The notes under the pieces: generated by a model
What the model was told of the DNA's origin: nothing
The model's input: only the letters and a program-made list of their open reading frames with translations
Database searches by the model: none
Assembly (NCBI GenBank): GCA_007130555.1
Contig: SLSH01000408.1
Location: 1-6,637 of the forward strand
Direction: 5' to 3'
DNA: 6,637 bases
From: Bacteroidales bacterium
Lineage (GTDB): Bacteria > Bacteroidota > Bacteroidia > Bacteroidales > ML635J-15
In this document: positions 1 through 6,549 of the stretch, piece after piece
Position numbering within the stretch: position 1 is the stretch's first letter
How the letters are laid out: each line of letters begins with the position of its first letter
Made by a program: the position numbers and the translations under genes

Positions 1-2373
1 ACCAACAATATTCTTGATATCTGGTATGTATTTCCCATAAGCATTGCTATTTTTGGGGCACTAGCATATTTATACATATTAAAAACTCCTCTGTCTTATG
101 ATGCAAGTTCAACTTTACTTATTCAAAGTGATGTACGATATAATTACGGTACTGCCGATGAAATAATGACAGGATTTGGTTTGTTAGAGACTCAAAAAAA
201 GATTGAAAATGAAATTGCAATTCTCAGTTCGTATAGTCTGGCTGAAAAAACTATTCTGAATACCAATAATTTTATCAGGTACTATAAGCTTAACAAATTA
301 CGTAAAGAAAATATTTATACCCGAACTCCTTTTATTGTTGTTGTAGATTCTTTAAAACCTCAACTGACAGGTATATATAAGCTGGATTTTATTGAAGACG
401 GACAAAAAATTGAAATTGAACGTAAGGAAGGGCGTGGATTATTTTACGATTATATAAGTCATGATGCTATTTCGGCTTTAGATTATGACATAGATTTTTC
501 TTTTATTACCGAATTTGATAAATGGATAAATACAAAAGAGTTAAATGTCAAAATTATTAAAAATCCTTTGGTTGATAATAATAAGAAGTTTTCTTCAAAC
601 GAAACCTATTACTTTCAATTAAATACTTTAAATTCATTGTCTGTTCAACTTCAAAGATCTTTAAAAGCCGAGCCTTTAGACAAACAATCGGATGTTATTG
701 TATTAACTTTAACACATGACAATGCCAACGAAGCAGTTGATTTATTAAACAATTTAGTAGAACAATTTTTTTCGGACAATTTAGCCGAAAAAAACAAAAT
801 GGCAATCAGTACTATTGAATTTATTGACAATCAGTTGGATATTTTATCTGACACACTCAGATCCACGGAATCCGAACTAGAATCATTTCGTAAAAGAAAC
901 AAAGTTATAAATATCGAAGTACAATCATCTGATATTTTTTCGAATATACAGAAATATGAAAGTAAGCTTGCTATGGCAAAACTTAGAATGAAATATTTCG
1001 AATATCTGAAAAACTATATTAAAAGTACCAGTGATTATTCCGATATTTTAGTACCTTCGATAATGGATGTCAATGATGTTATGCTGAATAAATTAATTTC
1101 GGATCTTTTGTCGGCTAATGCCGAAAAAATAAAAATTTTAAGCAGCAGCACACCTCAAAATCCTTTGTTAAACAGTATCAACAGACAAATAGAAGATATT
1201 AAAAAATCAATAACCGAAAGTATTAATAGTTTGATTTCTTCAAATGAGATAGAAATAAATGACATTGAAAGTCACATAAAGACTTATGAAACCGAACTTT
1301 ACAAAATTCCGGGAACAGAACGAAAACTTATCGGCATAGAGAGAAGTTTTACTATCAATAATGAAATTTACACTTATTTGTTACAAAAGCGAGCAGAGTC
1401 TTCCATTGCAAAAGCTTCAAATATGCCTGACGGTAAGCTTATTGATCCTGCCCGCAGGGTTCTTGCAAAAAATATTACGCCTAAGAAAAAACCTGTTTAC
1501 ATTATTTTTGCTATCATAGGAGCATTGTTACCTCTTATTTATATTGTAATTAAAAAAATGCTTTTTGATTATATTGAAGAAAAAGAAGATATTACGGCAA
1601 CAGTTGATATGCCGATTATCGGTACTGTTCCTCACTCCAATTTAAAGACTAATTTTATTGTTCAAAATCATCCTCAGTCTTTTATTTCGGAAACTTTCAG
1701 AACTATCAGAACCGGGTTACAATTTATGCTGGATACCGAAAAATCAAATACTCTTTTAATAACTTCGTCAATATCAAAAGACGGAAAAACTTTTTTATCT
1801 GTAAATATTGCACAAGCTATTGCGGCAACTAATAAAAAAACACTGATTATTGGTTTGGATTTACGTAGTCCCGGCTTATGTTACGATTTTTATCCGAAAA
1901 ACGACGTTGGTATTAGTACATATTTAACCGGGCAGTCTGATATTAAGGAATCAATACAAAACACCGAAGACCCTTATTTAGATGTATTAACATCCGGTCC
2001 TAAACCTCCTAATCCTTCTGAACTAATCGGAAGTCAAAAAATGAAAGATTTATTAAATCATCTGAAAGAAATTTATGATTTTATTATAATTGATACCCCG
2101 CCAATAAACATTACAAGCGATGCCTTGCAAATAATTAATAACACTGATGCAGTTATCTATATAGTTCGTTATAAACACACTAAGAAAAGATATCTGGAAC
2201 ATTTAAAAACATTATATTCTCAAAATAAAATCCATAAAAATGTCGGTATAGTATTAAATGATGTTAAATTAAACAGATTTAAAGGATATTACTATGGCTA
2301 TAGTTATAAATATGGTTATGATGAAAAAAATAAAGTAAAAAGATTTTTTTCTGAATTAAAAAATTTATTTTAA
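1..2373 (+). CDS. Polysaccharide co-polymerase / BY-type tyrosine autokinase (Wzc-like), 5' end cut by the window
   Basis: This inner-membrane protein should control chain length and export of a capsule or exopolysaccharide through cycles of tyrosine autophosphorylation. The reading frame is open from base 1 and encodes a first membrane segment (window residues 8-26, starting WYVFPISIAIF), so the ATG at 166 is internal and the true start lies upstream; 790 residues are visible. Order: TM1; periplasmic Wzz-type domain with a long helical region (about 220-440); GNVR-type segment from PGTERKL (437) to about 474; Pro/Lys stretch and TM2 (499-518); cytoplasmic kinase. Kinase motifs are the ExxRxxR oligomerisation motif (E564, R567, R570), Walker A (SISKDGKT, 590-597), Walker A' (LIIGLDLRSP, 615-624), Walker B (DFIIIDTPP, 693-701) and a tail with seven Tyr in residues 763-773. 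Walker A' has Gly where proteobacterial kinases have the first Asp; I recall this as common in Bacteroidota. The barrel-SPOR gene follows after 32 bp. The family call is firm; the polymer handled is unknown. Confidence 0.95.
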   Translation, partial: TNNILDIWYVFPISIAIFGALAYLYILKTPLSYDASSTLLIQSDVRYNYGTADEIMTGFGLLETQKKIENEIAILSSYSLAEKTILNTNNFIRYYKLNKLRKENIYTRTPFIVVVDSLKPQLTGIYKLDFIEDGQKIEIERKEGRGLFYDYISHDAISALDYDIDFSFITEFDKWINTKELNVKIIKNPLVDNNKKFSSNETYYFQLNTLNSLSVQLQRSLKAEPLDKQSDVIVLTLTHDNANEAVDLLNNLVEQFFSDNLAEKNKMAISTIEFIDNQLDILSDTLRSTESELESFRKRNKVINIEVQSSDIFSNIQKYESKLAMAKLRMKYFEYLKNYIKSTSDYSDILVPSIMDVNDVMLNKLISDLLSANAEKIKILSSSTPQNPLLNSINRQIEDIKKSITESINSLISSNEIEINDIESHIKTYETELYKIPGTERKLIGIERSFTINNEIYTYLLQKRAESSIAKASNMPDGKLIDPARRVLAKNITPKKKPVYIIFAIIGALLPLIYIVIKKMLFDYIEEKEDITATVDMPIIGTVPHSNLKTNFIVQNHPQSFISETFRTIRTGLQFMLDTEKSNTLLITSSISKDGKTFLSVNIAQAIAATNKKTLIIGLDLRSPGLCYDFYPKNDVGISTYLTGQSDIKESIQNTEDPYLDVLTSGPKPPNPSELIGSQKMKDLLNHLKEIYDFIIIDTPPINITSDALQIINNTDAVIYIVRYKHTKKRYLEHLKTLYSQNKIHKNVGIVLNDVKLNRFKGYYYGYSYKYGYDEKNKVKRFFSELKNLF

Positions 2374-2405
2374 TAAATTTTAATAAAAAAACTTATGCAG
2401 TTATA

Positions 2406-3857
2406 ATGGGAATAGTTGACAAAAATAATATTATAAACATCAAGGTATTACTAACATTAATATTATTAATAAGTTTAAGCATTGATACTTTTTCGCAAAG
2501 ACGAAGAAGTTTATTTCCGCAAAGAAGTCATTCTCACAGGGGGACATCATTTCAAGAAAAGTTAGAGCCTTTTTCGATTGGAATTAATGCAGGAATGAAT
2601 ACGGCATTCGGAGATATTAAAGAAAAAACTGTTTTTCCCGTTGCCGAAGAAATTCGATTAGGATATGGACTTGCTGTTAATTATCAGCTATCTTCACTGT
2701 TCTCTGTTGAACTTCAAGGAATATATGGAAACCTGGCCGGTGTTAAATCAAATTTTTTGGGCGGAGCTCCCGCTAATTTAAAATTTGAAGCGAAATTAAT
2801 GGAAATTGCTGTCGTAAACAAAATAAATTTTGTTAAATGGCTTGCTCCCGAGTTGAGAACAAACAGCTATTTGAATGTATATGGTTTCTGGGGATTAGGT
2901 ATGATTAAATTCCGTACAAAATTATATAATACCGAAAGAGATGAACTTATAAACTTTTATGGATATGATGAGAGCGGAAACAATAAAGATAAAATGTTAA
3001 CCAAAGCAGTATGGCCAACAGGTTTGGGCGTCAAAGCAAAAGTCACTGATAATCTCAGCATATTTTTCGAAAGCAGTTTCAGACATGTTGTATCCGATAA
3101 ACTTGATGGTTTTATCCGTGTTACCAGTTTTAAAGATAAATATAATTATACGGGAATAGGATTAATTTACAATTTCGGCAAAGAAGATTTAGACTGGGAA
3201 GAATATATTCCGGGAGAAAAATATATTGTTGAACAAAGAGCTATAATCAGAAATCTTAATAGAAAAATATCAAGTTTTGAAGATATGCCAATGGAAATGC
3301 AAAAAAATGTTGATAGTTTAACAGCTTCGATAGAACAATTAGGAGACAGAATAAATTATATAGAAGAACATTTTGAAATACAGTTGGAAAAAAGGCTGGA
3401 TGAGGAATTGGAAAAAAAGTTTTACGAAGAATTAGGAGAACGATTAGACGAAGAACTGGAAAGGCGATTGGAGGAACAGATAGACCCCGCACAGGTTACA
3501 GTAGATGCTCAAAAAATATTACCTCCTGCTGCTTATGCAGGCTACGATGCAGAAAAAACAGAAGTACAAGAGGAAGTTGAAGAAGAGGTGGAAGGAACAA
3601 GAATATCGCCTCCTGCTGCATTTGCCGGAAGAAAATATACAATACAAATTTTTGCCTTACAAAAACGAAGACCAATTGAATTTATTACTAATCTAGAAAA
3701 TGTAATGATTCATACTTCTAAAGACGGCTGGCATAGATATTCGGTAGGAGAATTTGACACTTATTCGGAAGCTAAAGACTATCTGGAACAGGTTAAAGCT
3801 ATGGGCTACAAAGATGCTGTTATCAGAACATTTGATTTCTATAAATATAAAGAATAG
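2406..3857 (+). CDS. Outer-membrane beta-barrel protein with charged helical stalk and C-terminal SPOR domain
   Basis: Probably an outer-membrane protein whose periplasmic C-terminus binds peptidoglycan. Residues 1-31 form a signal peptide (hydrophobic LLTLILLISLSI, site near TFS-Q). Residues 55-258 alternate in the manner of a small outer-membrane barrel, from FSIGINAGMN to IGLIYNFG. Residues 272-360 are a highly charged helix, with an 8-residue repeat at the end. A linker carries PPAAYAG (373-379) and PPAAFAG (402-408). Residues 409-476 read as a SPOR domain: YTIQIFAL strand, RYSVGEF, then helix and GYKDAVIRTF. SPOR domains are known to bind denuded glycan strands, usually at division septa. 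It starts 32 bp after the kinase gene, with no terminator between, so the two are probably co-transcribed. The ATG has only an A/T-rich upstream region and no Shine-Dalgarno, and no other in-frame start precedes the signal peptide. Domain order is read from the sequence; a link to capsule export is inferred from position only. An OmpA-like envelope tether is the main alternative. Confidence 0.85.
   Translation: MGIVDKNNIINIKVLLTLILLISLSIDTFSQRRRSLFPQRSHSHRGTSFQEKLEPFSIGINAGMNTAFGDIKEKTVFPVAEEIRLGYGLAVNYQLSSLFSVELQGIYGNLAGVKSNFLGGAPANLKFEAKLMEIAVVNKINFVKWLAPELRTNSYLNVYGFWGLGMIKFRTKLYNTERDELINFYGYDESGNNKDKMLTKAVWPTGLGVKAKVTDNLSIFFESSFRHVVSDKLDGFIRVTSFKDKYNYTGIGLIYNFGKEDLDWEEYIPGEKYIVEQRAIIRNLNRKISSFEDMPMEMQKNVDSLTASIEQLGDRINYIEEHFEIQLEKRLDEELEKKFYEELGERLDEELERRLEEQIDPAQVTVDAQKILPPAAYAGYDAEKTEVQEEVEEEVEGTRISPPAAFAGRKYTIQIFALQKRRPIEFITNLENVMIHTSKDGWHRYSVGEFDTYSEAKDYLEQVKAMGYKDAVIRTFDFYKYKE
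3390..3485 (+). repeat. Imperfect 24-bp (8-residue) tandem repeat in the stalk
   Basis: Residues 329-352 of the barrel-SPOR protein are three imperfect copies of an octapeptide (KRLDEELE, KKFYEELG, ERLDEELE), followed by a diverged fourth (RRLEEQID). The bases differ between copies more than the residues do, which suggests selection on the protein rather than a fresh duplication. The wider helix keeps a hydrophobic residue every four positions from F323 to I359. Confidence 0.7.
3522..3628 (+). repeat. Two copies of a Pro-Pro-Ala-Ala linker motif
   Basis: The 11-base string cctcctgctgc occurs at 3522-3532 and again at 3609-3619, exactly 87 bp (29 codons) apart. The copies encode PPAAYAG and PPAAFAG. 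The stretch between them is acidic (EVQEEVEEEVE). The pair looks like a duplicated flexible linker joining the helical stalk to the SPOR domain. Confidence 0.6.
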
Positions 3858-3886
3858 TATTTTTATTTCATAAGAAAGCGAGTATA

Positions 3887-5581
3887 TCAAAATCCCATAC
3901 CAAATCCAATTTCAAGAATATTTGTTCGTCCGTGTAAATATTCGGGAGTAAACATATCGAGATATTCCTGACCTGTTTTATCGTCAATATCATAAGCATT
4001 AATTTCGGACATTGTGTATGATGCAAATATTCTTAAATTTGGCAAAGGATAATAGACTGCTTCAAAACCGAGATTTTTTTTCTCCCATATAATATCTTCG
4101 AGTACAGGCAATTCGTCAACACGCGGATTCCGCTGTCCTCTGATATATTCATAATAATTGCCTTTTCGGGCATACACACAAAAAACAGCTAATTTTAATG
4201 TTCTTATAGGATGCCAGCGTAAAGTTCCGTAATATTCTTCTGCATTATCAGTTAAATAATGTCCAAGATTATACAGATTTGATTCAAAAGTAGTAGTAGG
4301 TTCGTCATGTAAAAATGTAATAGGATTACTAAATGTATATTCTCCTCCTAAATACACATTAGGTAAAGGCCAGTCATTAATTGAGAAACCTCCTTTAAAG
4401 CCGGTAAAATTATATCTGTCTGGGTCACTAACTCTTTTGATAGAAAATTCATCAATAAAATAAGTTGCATAAAGATGTAAGTGTTTTATTTGTCTTGAAC
4501 TTATGTTAATATACATTGCATTATTTTGAAATGATATTCTCCAGTGTGTGCTATGTACAATAGATTTATAAAAAGCAAAAGGTATAAGATATGCCGGTTG
4601 TACATCCATATCTCCGTAAACTATTGAATTACCTATTGAAAAATGCAATCTTTTAAAAGGTTTAAAAGTAAACATATTTGCGGCAATATATTTTGTCCGC
4701 TGAACTGTTCGACTTCTTGCATCAGGGGGAAAGTAAGATCTGGCGCTATCTATTGCCTGTGATACGAGCCATCCGTGATAATAATTAAATTCCAACCACG
4801 GAGCAGGATTTGCATATAGTTTTATCATTGGGAATGAAGGAGTGCGTCCTGAAAATATATTACTACCGTTTTGATTATCACCCCATTGTATATGGTCTTT
4901 AATAAATCCGAAACTTCCCCAGTTCCAGGTATAAGTTACACCAACCCGCATTTCACTAAACTCCCCTCCTGCCCCGCCACCGGTCAATCCTTTATAATTT
5001 CCTCCCTGTTCCTGCGTAAAATATTTCGGTTGTGCCAATCTTTGTCCAGGTTGATAATTATCGCGTAAACTTGCATATACCGCCCAGTTTTTATCAATGT
5101 AAGAAATAACTTCTGCCCCGCCATAAGTTACCCAAAAATCTTTATTACCGCCACTAAAATTTCTGTAACCATATACAGGTCTCATTAATGCAGTAAATAA
5201 ACTGTCTTTATATGCTATTTCGGGAGTTAGCAAGTGTACAGACAAAATACTATCTTTCTGATAAATTTGACCCTTTGAAGTTTTTAGTTGTCCGGTTTCC
5301 AAAGCAAATTCTTTTAACCAAAAATCAAGACGGGATTTTTGAGAATTACTTAATTCTTCTCTGTTTTTATTTGCTTCCTGTAAATATTCGGCTATTTTAA
5401 CTCTTGTAAATGGCTTTATCCCGCTTGTTATATCAATAATGTGGATACCTGCGAGTTCATCAAGAAACATATACAGATTTTTATCACTTATATGATGATA
5501 TGCAGACTGGGAGTGCAGATTAAAGCAATTAATTATTGCAAAGAAAAACAAAAAAAGAAATTTATGTATATTTTTATTCAT
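3887..5581 (-). CDS. Wzi-family capsule assembly outer-membrane protein
   Basis: Likely a large outer-membrane beta-barrel of the Wzi family; the E. coli member is a surface lectin that holds K30 capsule on the cell. The 564-residue precursor has a signal peptide (about 1-25, FLFLFFFAIINCF then LHSQ). A soluble N-terminal part follows (LYMFLDELAGIHIID at 36-50, PFTRVKIAEYL at 57-67), of a kind I associate with this family. After that come many amphipathic strands. Family-like segments are FIKDHIQWG (226-234), SFPMIKLYANPAPWLEFNYYHG (249-270) and YGDMDVQPAYLIPFAFYKS (322-340). The protein ends in Phe (GFGMGF), the usual outer-membrane barrel terminus. It is longer than E. coli Wzi (about 480 residues), as is common in Bacteroidota. 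A Gly-rich patch (193-206) may be a surface loop. It lies 20 bp after the VanZ-like gene, probably on one transcript, and converges on the kinase/SPOR pair. No Shine-Dalgarno is visible. The family call rests on recalled motif patterns; the ligand is unknown. Confidence 0.85.
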   Translation of the reverse strand: MNKNIHKFLFLFFFAIINCFNLHSQSAYHHISDKNLYMFLDELAGIHIIDITSGIKPFTRVKIAEYLQEANKNREELSNSQKSRLDFWLKEFALETGQLKTSKGQIYQKDSILSVHLLTPEIAYKDSLFTALMRPVYGYRNFSGGNKDFWVTYGGAEVISYIDKNWAVYASLRDNYQPGQRLAQPKYFTQEQGGNYKGLTGGGAGGEFSEMRVGVTYTWNWGSFGFIKDHIQWGDNQNGSNIFSGRTPSFPMIKLYANPAPWLEFNYYHGWLVSQAIDSARSYFPPDARSRTVQRTKYIAANMFTFKPFKRLHFSIGNSIVYGDMDVQPAYLIPFAFYKSIVHSTHWRISFQNNAMYINISSRQIKHLHLYATYFIDEFSIKRVSDPDRYNFTGFKGGFSINDWPLPNVYLGGEYTFSNPITFLHDEPTTTFESNLYNLGHYLTDNAEEYYGTLRWHPIRTLKLAVFCVYARKGNYYEYIRGQRNPRVDELPVLEDIIWEKKNLGFEAVYYPLPNLRIFASYTMSEINAYDIDDKTGQEYLDMFTPEYLHGRTNILEIGFGMGF

Positions 5582-5601
5582 ATATGTTTATTATTTCTTG
5601 A

Positions 5602-5970
5602 TTATCTAATTGTCCGGATTTTTTTTATAAATAAAATTATAACGGCTCCTAATACTATTCCGATAAGATTAGATATCAGGTCATTAATATTATAAGTACG
5701 ATAATCTAAAAAGTAATGCATACTTTCACTAAGTGAAGCAAATAAAATGCCTGCCAATAACCACCACCAAAAATTTTTATTCATTAAATAACCGAAAAAA
5801 GCCCATGGTAAAAATGCCAATATATGTAATAAATAATCAGCACGAAGATTTAATACATATATTTTGTTTAAAGATCGCTCGCCTCCTGTTGTATTTACTG
5901 ACCAGAAAACCGAAATAATGACAAGCAATACATATAAATAAAATAATATTTTGATTAGTTTATGATGCAT
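5602..5970 (-). CDS. VanZ-like small integral membrane protein
   Basis: A 122-residue protein with four predicted membrane segments, at about 7-25, 45-63, 66-83 and 96-115. It matches the VanZ-like pattern: an Asp-x3-His-x3-Phe motif entering TM2 (D45, H49, F53), then Glu in TM3 (E82), YR (90-91), and a DLISNLIGIVLG run (97-108) with conserved D97, N101, G104 and G108. VanZ itself raises teicoplanin resistance by an unclear mechanism; most bacterial relatives have no known function, so resistance should not be inferred. Position 85, where I expect Gln in many members (ExxQ), is His. The gene is 20 bp upstream of the Wzi-family gene on the same strand, and VanZ-like genes are often seen beside polysaccharide loci in Bacteroidota. 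Its ATG is only 21 bp past an intrinsic-terminator hairpin, so either expression reads through that hairpin or a promoter lies within those few bases. No Shine-Dalgarno is present. Confidence 0.85.
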   Translation of the reverse strand: MHHKLIKILFYLYVLLVIISVFWSVNTTGGERSLNKIYVLNLRADYLLHILAFLPWAFFGYLMNKNFWWWLLAGILFASLSESMHYFLDYRTYNINDLISNLIGIVLGAVIILFIKKIRTIR

Positions 5971-5991
5971 AAGATATTTTTTACAAAAATA

Positions 5992-6020
5992 AAAAAACTC
6001 TGCTTTATACAGAGTTTTTT
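5992..6020 (-). terminator. Intrinsic terminator / possible attenuator before the VanZ-like gene
   Basis: A perfect 11-bp stem (aaaaaactctg at 5992-6002 against cagagtttttt at 6010-6020) encloses a 7-nt loop. Read on the minus strand, the right arm ends in an uninterrupted T run, as in an intrinsic terminator. The plus strand also gives a T run, so it could act in both directions, but no plus-strand gene leads into it. It lies between the small ORF at 6005-6088 and the VanZ-like start at 5970, a position that fits transcription attenuation. The core has only three G-C pairs, so it may be a weak terminator. Confidence 0.65.
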
Positions 6021-6088
6021 GAAATTGTTTTTTTTAGTCTCTCTTGCTGAGAATCAATAACTTGCTCAATAATAAACTTTGTTAACAT
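6005..6088 (-). CDS. Possible 27-residue leader peptide or gene remnant
   Basis: A short minus-strand frame runs ATG to TAA, encoding MLTKFIIEQV, then IDSQQERLKK, then TISKNSV. It is amphipathic and basic at the end, which looks more protein-like than random AT-rich sequence. It begins about 29 bases after a TAnnTTTG promoter-like box. Its TAA (6005-6007) falls inside the loop of the 5992-6020 terminator hairpin, so a ribosome reaching the stop would cover the upstream arm. Two readings are open: a leader peptide that couples translation to read-through into the VanZ-like and Wzi genes, or the surviving 5' end of a larger gene. The first 20 residues remind me of the N-termini of some AAA-type ATPases, but this is a weak impression. 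No Shine-Dalgarno is visible, and so short a frame can also arise by chance. Confidence 0.35.
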   Translation of the reverse strand: MLTKFIIEQVIDSQQERLKKTISKNSV

Positions 6089-6286
6089 TTCTGATGGTTT
6101 TTATAGTTTTTGTTTGCAAAGATAACTATTCTTTGTTTACAACGAAAACTTTATTTTTTAAGAGGGAAACAAAAGAACCGGATGATAATTTAATGGGTTT
6201 TTTATACTTCAATCCTGATATACCCATATTGAGTTAAAACATATTTTTTTTTGAATTTTAATTTTTGTCCTCATGCCGGACAGGCA
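6089..6286. other. AT-rich intergenic stretch without a recognisable gene
   Basis: Apart from the candidate promoter box, this stretch shows no coding frame with protein-like composition, no RNA gene and no strong hairpin. It contains long T runs, including nine T at 6244-6252. It separates the minus-strand VanZ/Wzi unit from the hairpin-rich right end. Confidence 0.5.
6117..6124 (-). promoter_or_regulatory. Candidate Bacteroidota -7 promoter box (TATCTTTG)
   Basis: The minus strand reads TATCTTTG, an exact fit to the TAnnTTTG -7 consensus of Bacteroidota. Transcription would begin near 6110 and give a roughly 20-nt leader before the small ORF at 6088. No clean TTTG -33 element stands at the usual distance; there is a TTG at 6140-6142 (15 bp spacing) and a TTTTCG at 6143-6148. 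In DNA this rich in A and T the match could be chance. Confidence 0.35.
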
Positions 6287-6314
6287 CTTACTTTTTTTTG
6301 TCGAAAAAAGTAAG
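6287..6314. repeat. Perfect 11-bp inverted repeat (cttactttttt / aaaaaagtaag)
   Basis: Arms at 6287-6297 and 6304-6314 pair without mismatch around a 6-nt loop. A minor 4-bp hairpin (cgac/gtcg, 6321-6331) follows. I recall similar cttact...agtaagcaaaaa strings as interspersed repeats between genes in Bacteroidota genomes; that is memory, not a search. The stem is nearly all A-T apart from two G-C pairs per arm, so it is unlikely to be a strong terminator. Confidence 0.6.
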
Positions 6315-6327
6315 CAAAAACGACTTT

Positions 6328-6455
6328 GTCGCCGCTTAGAATTTGCTAAAAATTATGCTAATTATCTAAAATTCAGAAACTCGCTCTGCTCAAACAGTCT
6401 GAATTTCTTAACGATAATCACCATAATTTTTTTAACGCAAATTCTAAAATGCGAC
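6328..6455. repeat. Nested 128-bp imperfect hairpin, probable interspersed non-coding repeat
   Basis: Five inverted-repeat pairs nest in order: 6328-6332 with 6451-6455 (gtcgc/gcgac), 6336-6346 with 6437-6447 (ttagaatttgc/gcaaattctaa), 6348-6357 with 6422-6431, 6361-6366 with 6413-6418, and 6369-6377 with 6398-6406 (aaattcaga/tctgaattt). The 41 base pairs close on a 20-nt apical loop (6378-6397). Such ordered nesting is not expected by chance and resembles a REP/MITE-like palindromic element or a structured transcript. Frames across it on either strand follow the palindrome and are not convincing genes. I recall the apical segment as resembling text repeated in Bacteroidota intergenic regions. 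Confidence 0.7.
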
Positions 6456-6524
6456 ATGTCCTTCACTCCGGTTATTTTCGAAAAAATTACAAAATACACT
6501 TTCCGGCTTTGCATACAGTTATCC

Positions 6525-6539
6525 GACCCCAGCGGGGTC
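6525..6539. repeat. Short GC-rich hairpin (gacccc / ggggtc)
   Basis: A perfect 6-bp inverted repeat at 6525-6530 and 6534-6539 closes a 3-nt agc loop. It is much richer in G and C than its surroundings. No T tract follows, so it is not an ordinary intrinsic terminator. Confidence 0.6.
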
Positions 6540-6549
6540 AGAGACAAAC

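Noticed and set aside
166..168. ATG at 166 as the start of the kinase gene
   Set aside because: The frame is open back to base 1 and encodes a membrane segment and typical Wzz-type sequence before 166, so this Met is internal.
3866..3877. tttc-ataa-gaaa hairpin between the convergent genes as a terminator
   Set aside because: A 4-bp, mostly A-T stem is too weak to support a terminator call.
5602..5970. Glycopeptide resistance gene
   Set aside because: VanZ-like proteins are widespread without a van cluster, and no other resistance gene is present.
5984..5991. TATTTTTG on the minus strand as the promoter of the VanZ-like gene
   Set aside because: It fits TAnnTTTG, but it falls in the T run of the terminator, has no -33 partner, and would leave only a few bases of leader.
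6193..6227. atgggt/acccat inverted repeat
   Set aside because: Only 6 bp of stem with a loop of more than 20 nt in AT-rich DNA; chance is likely.
6362..6547. 61-codon minus-strand frame in the right end
   Set aside because: It lies across the nested hairpin and the gacccc/ggggtc hairpin; I recall similar peptides as spurious calls from repeats in Bacteroidota.
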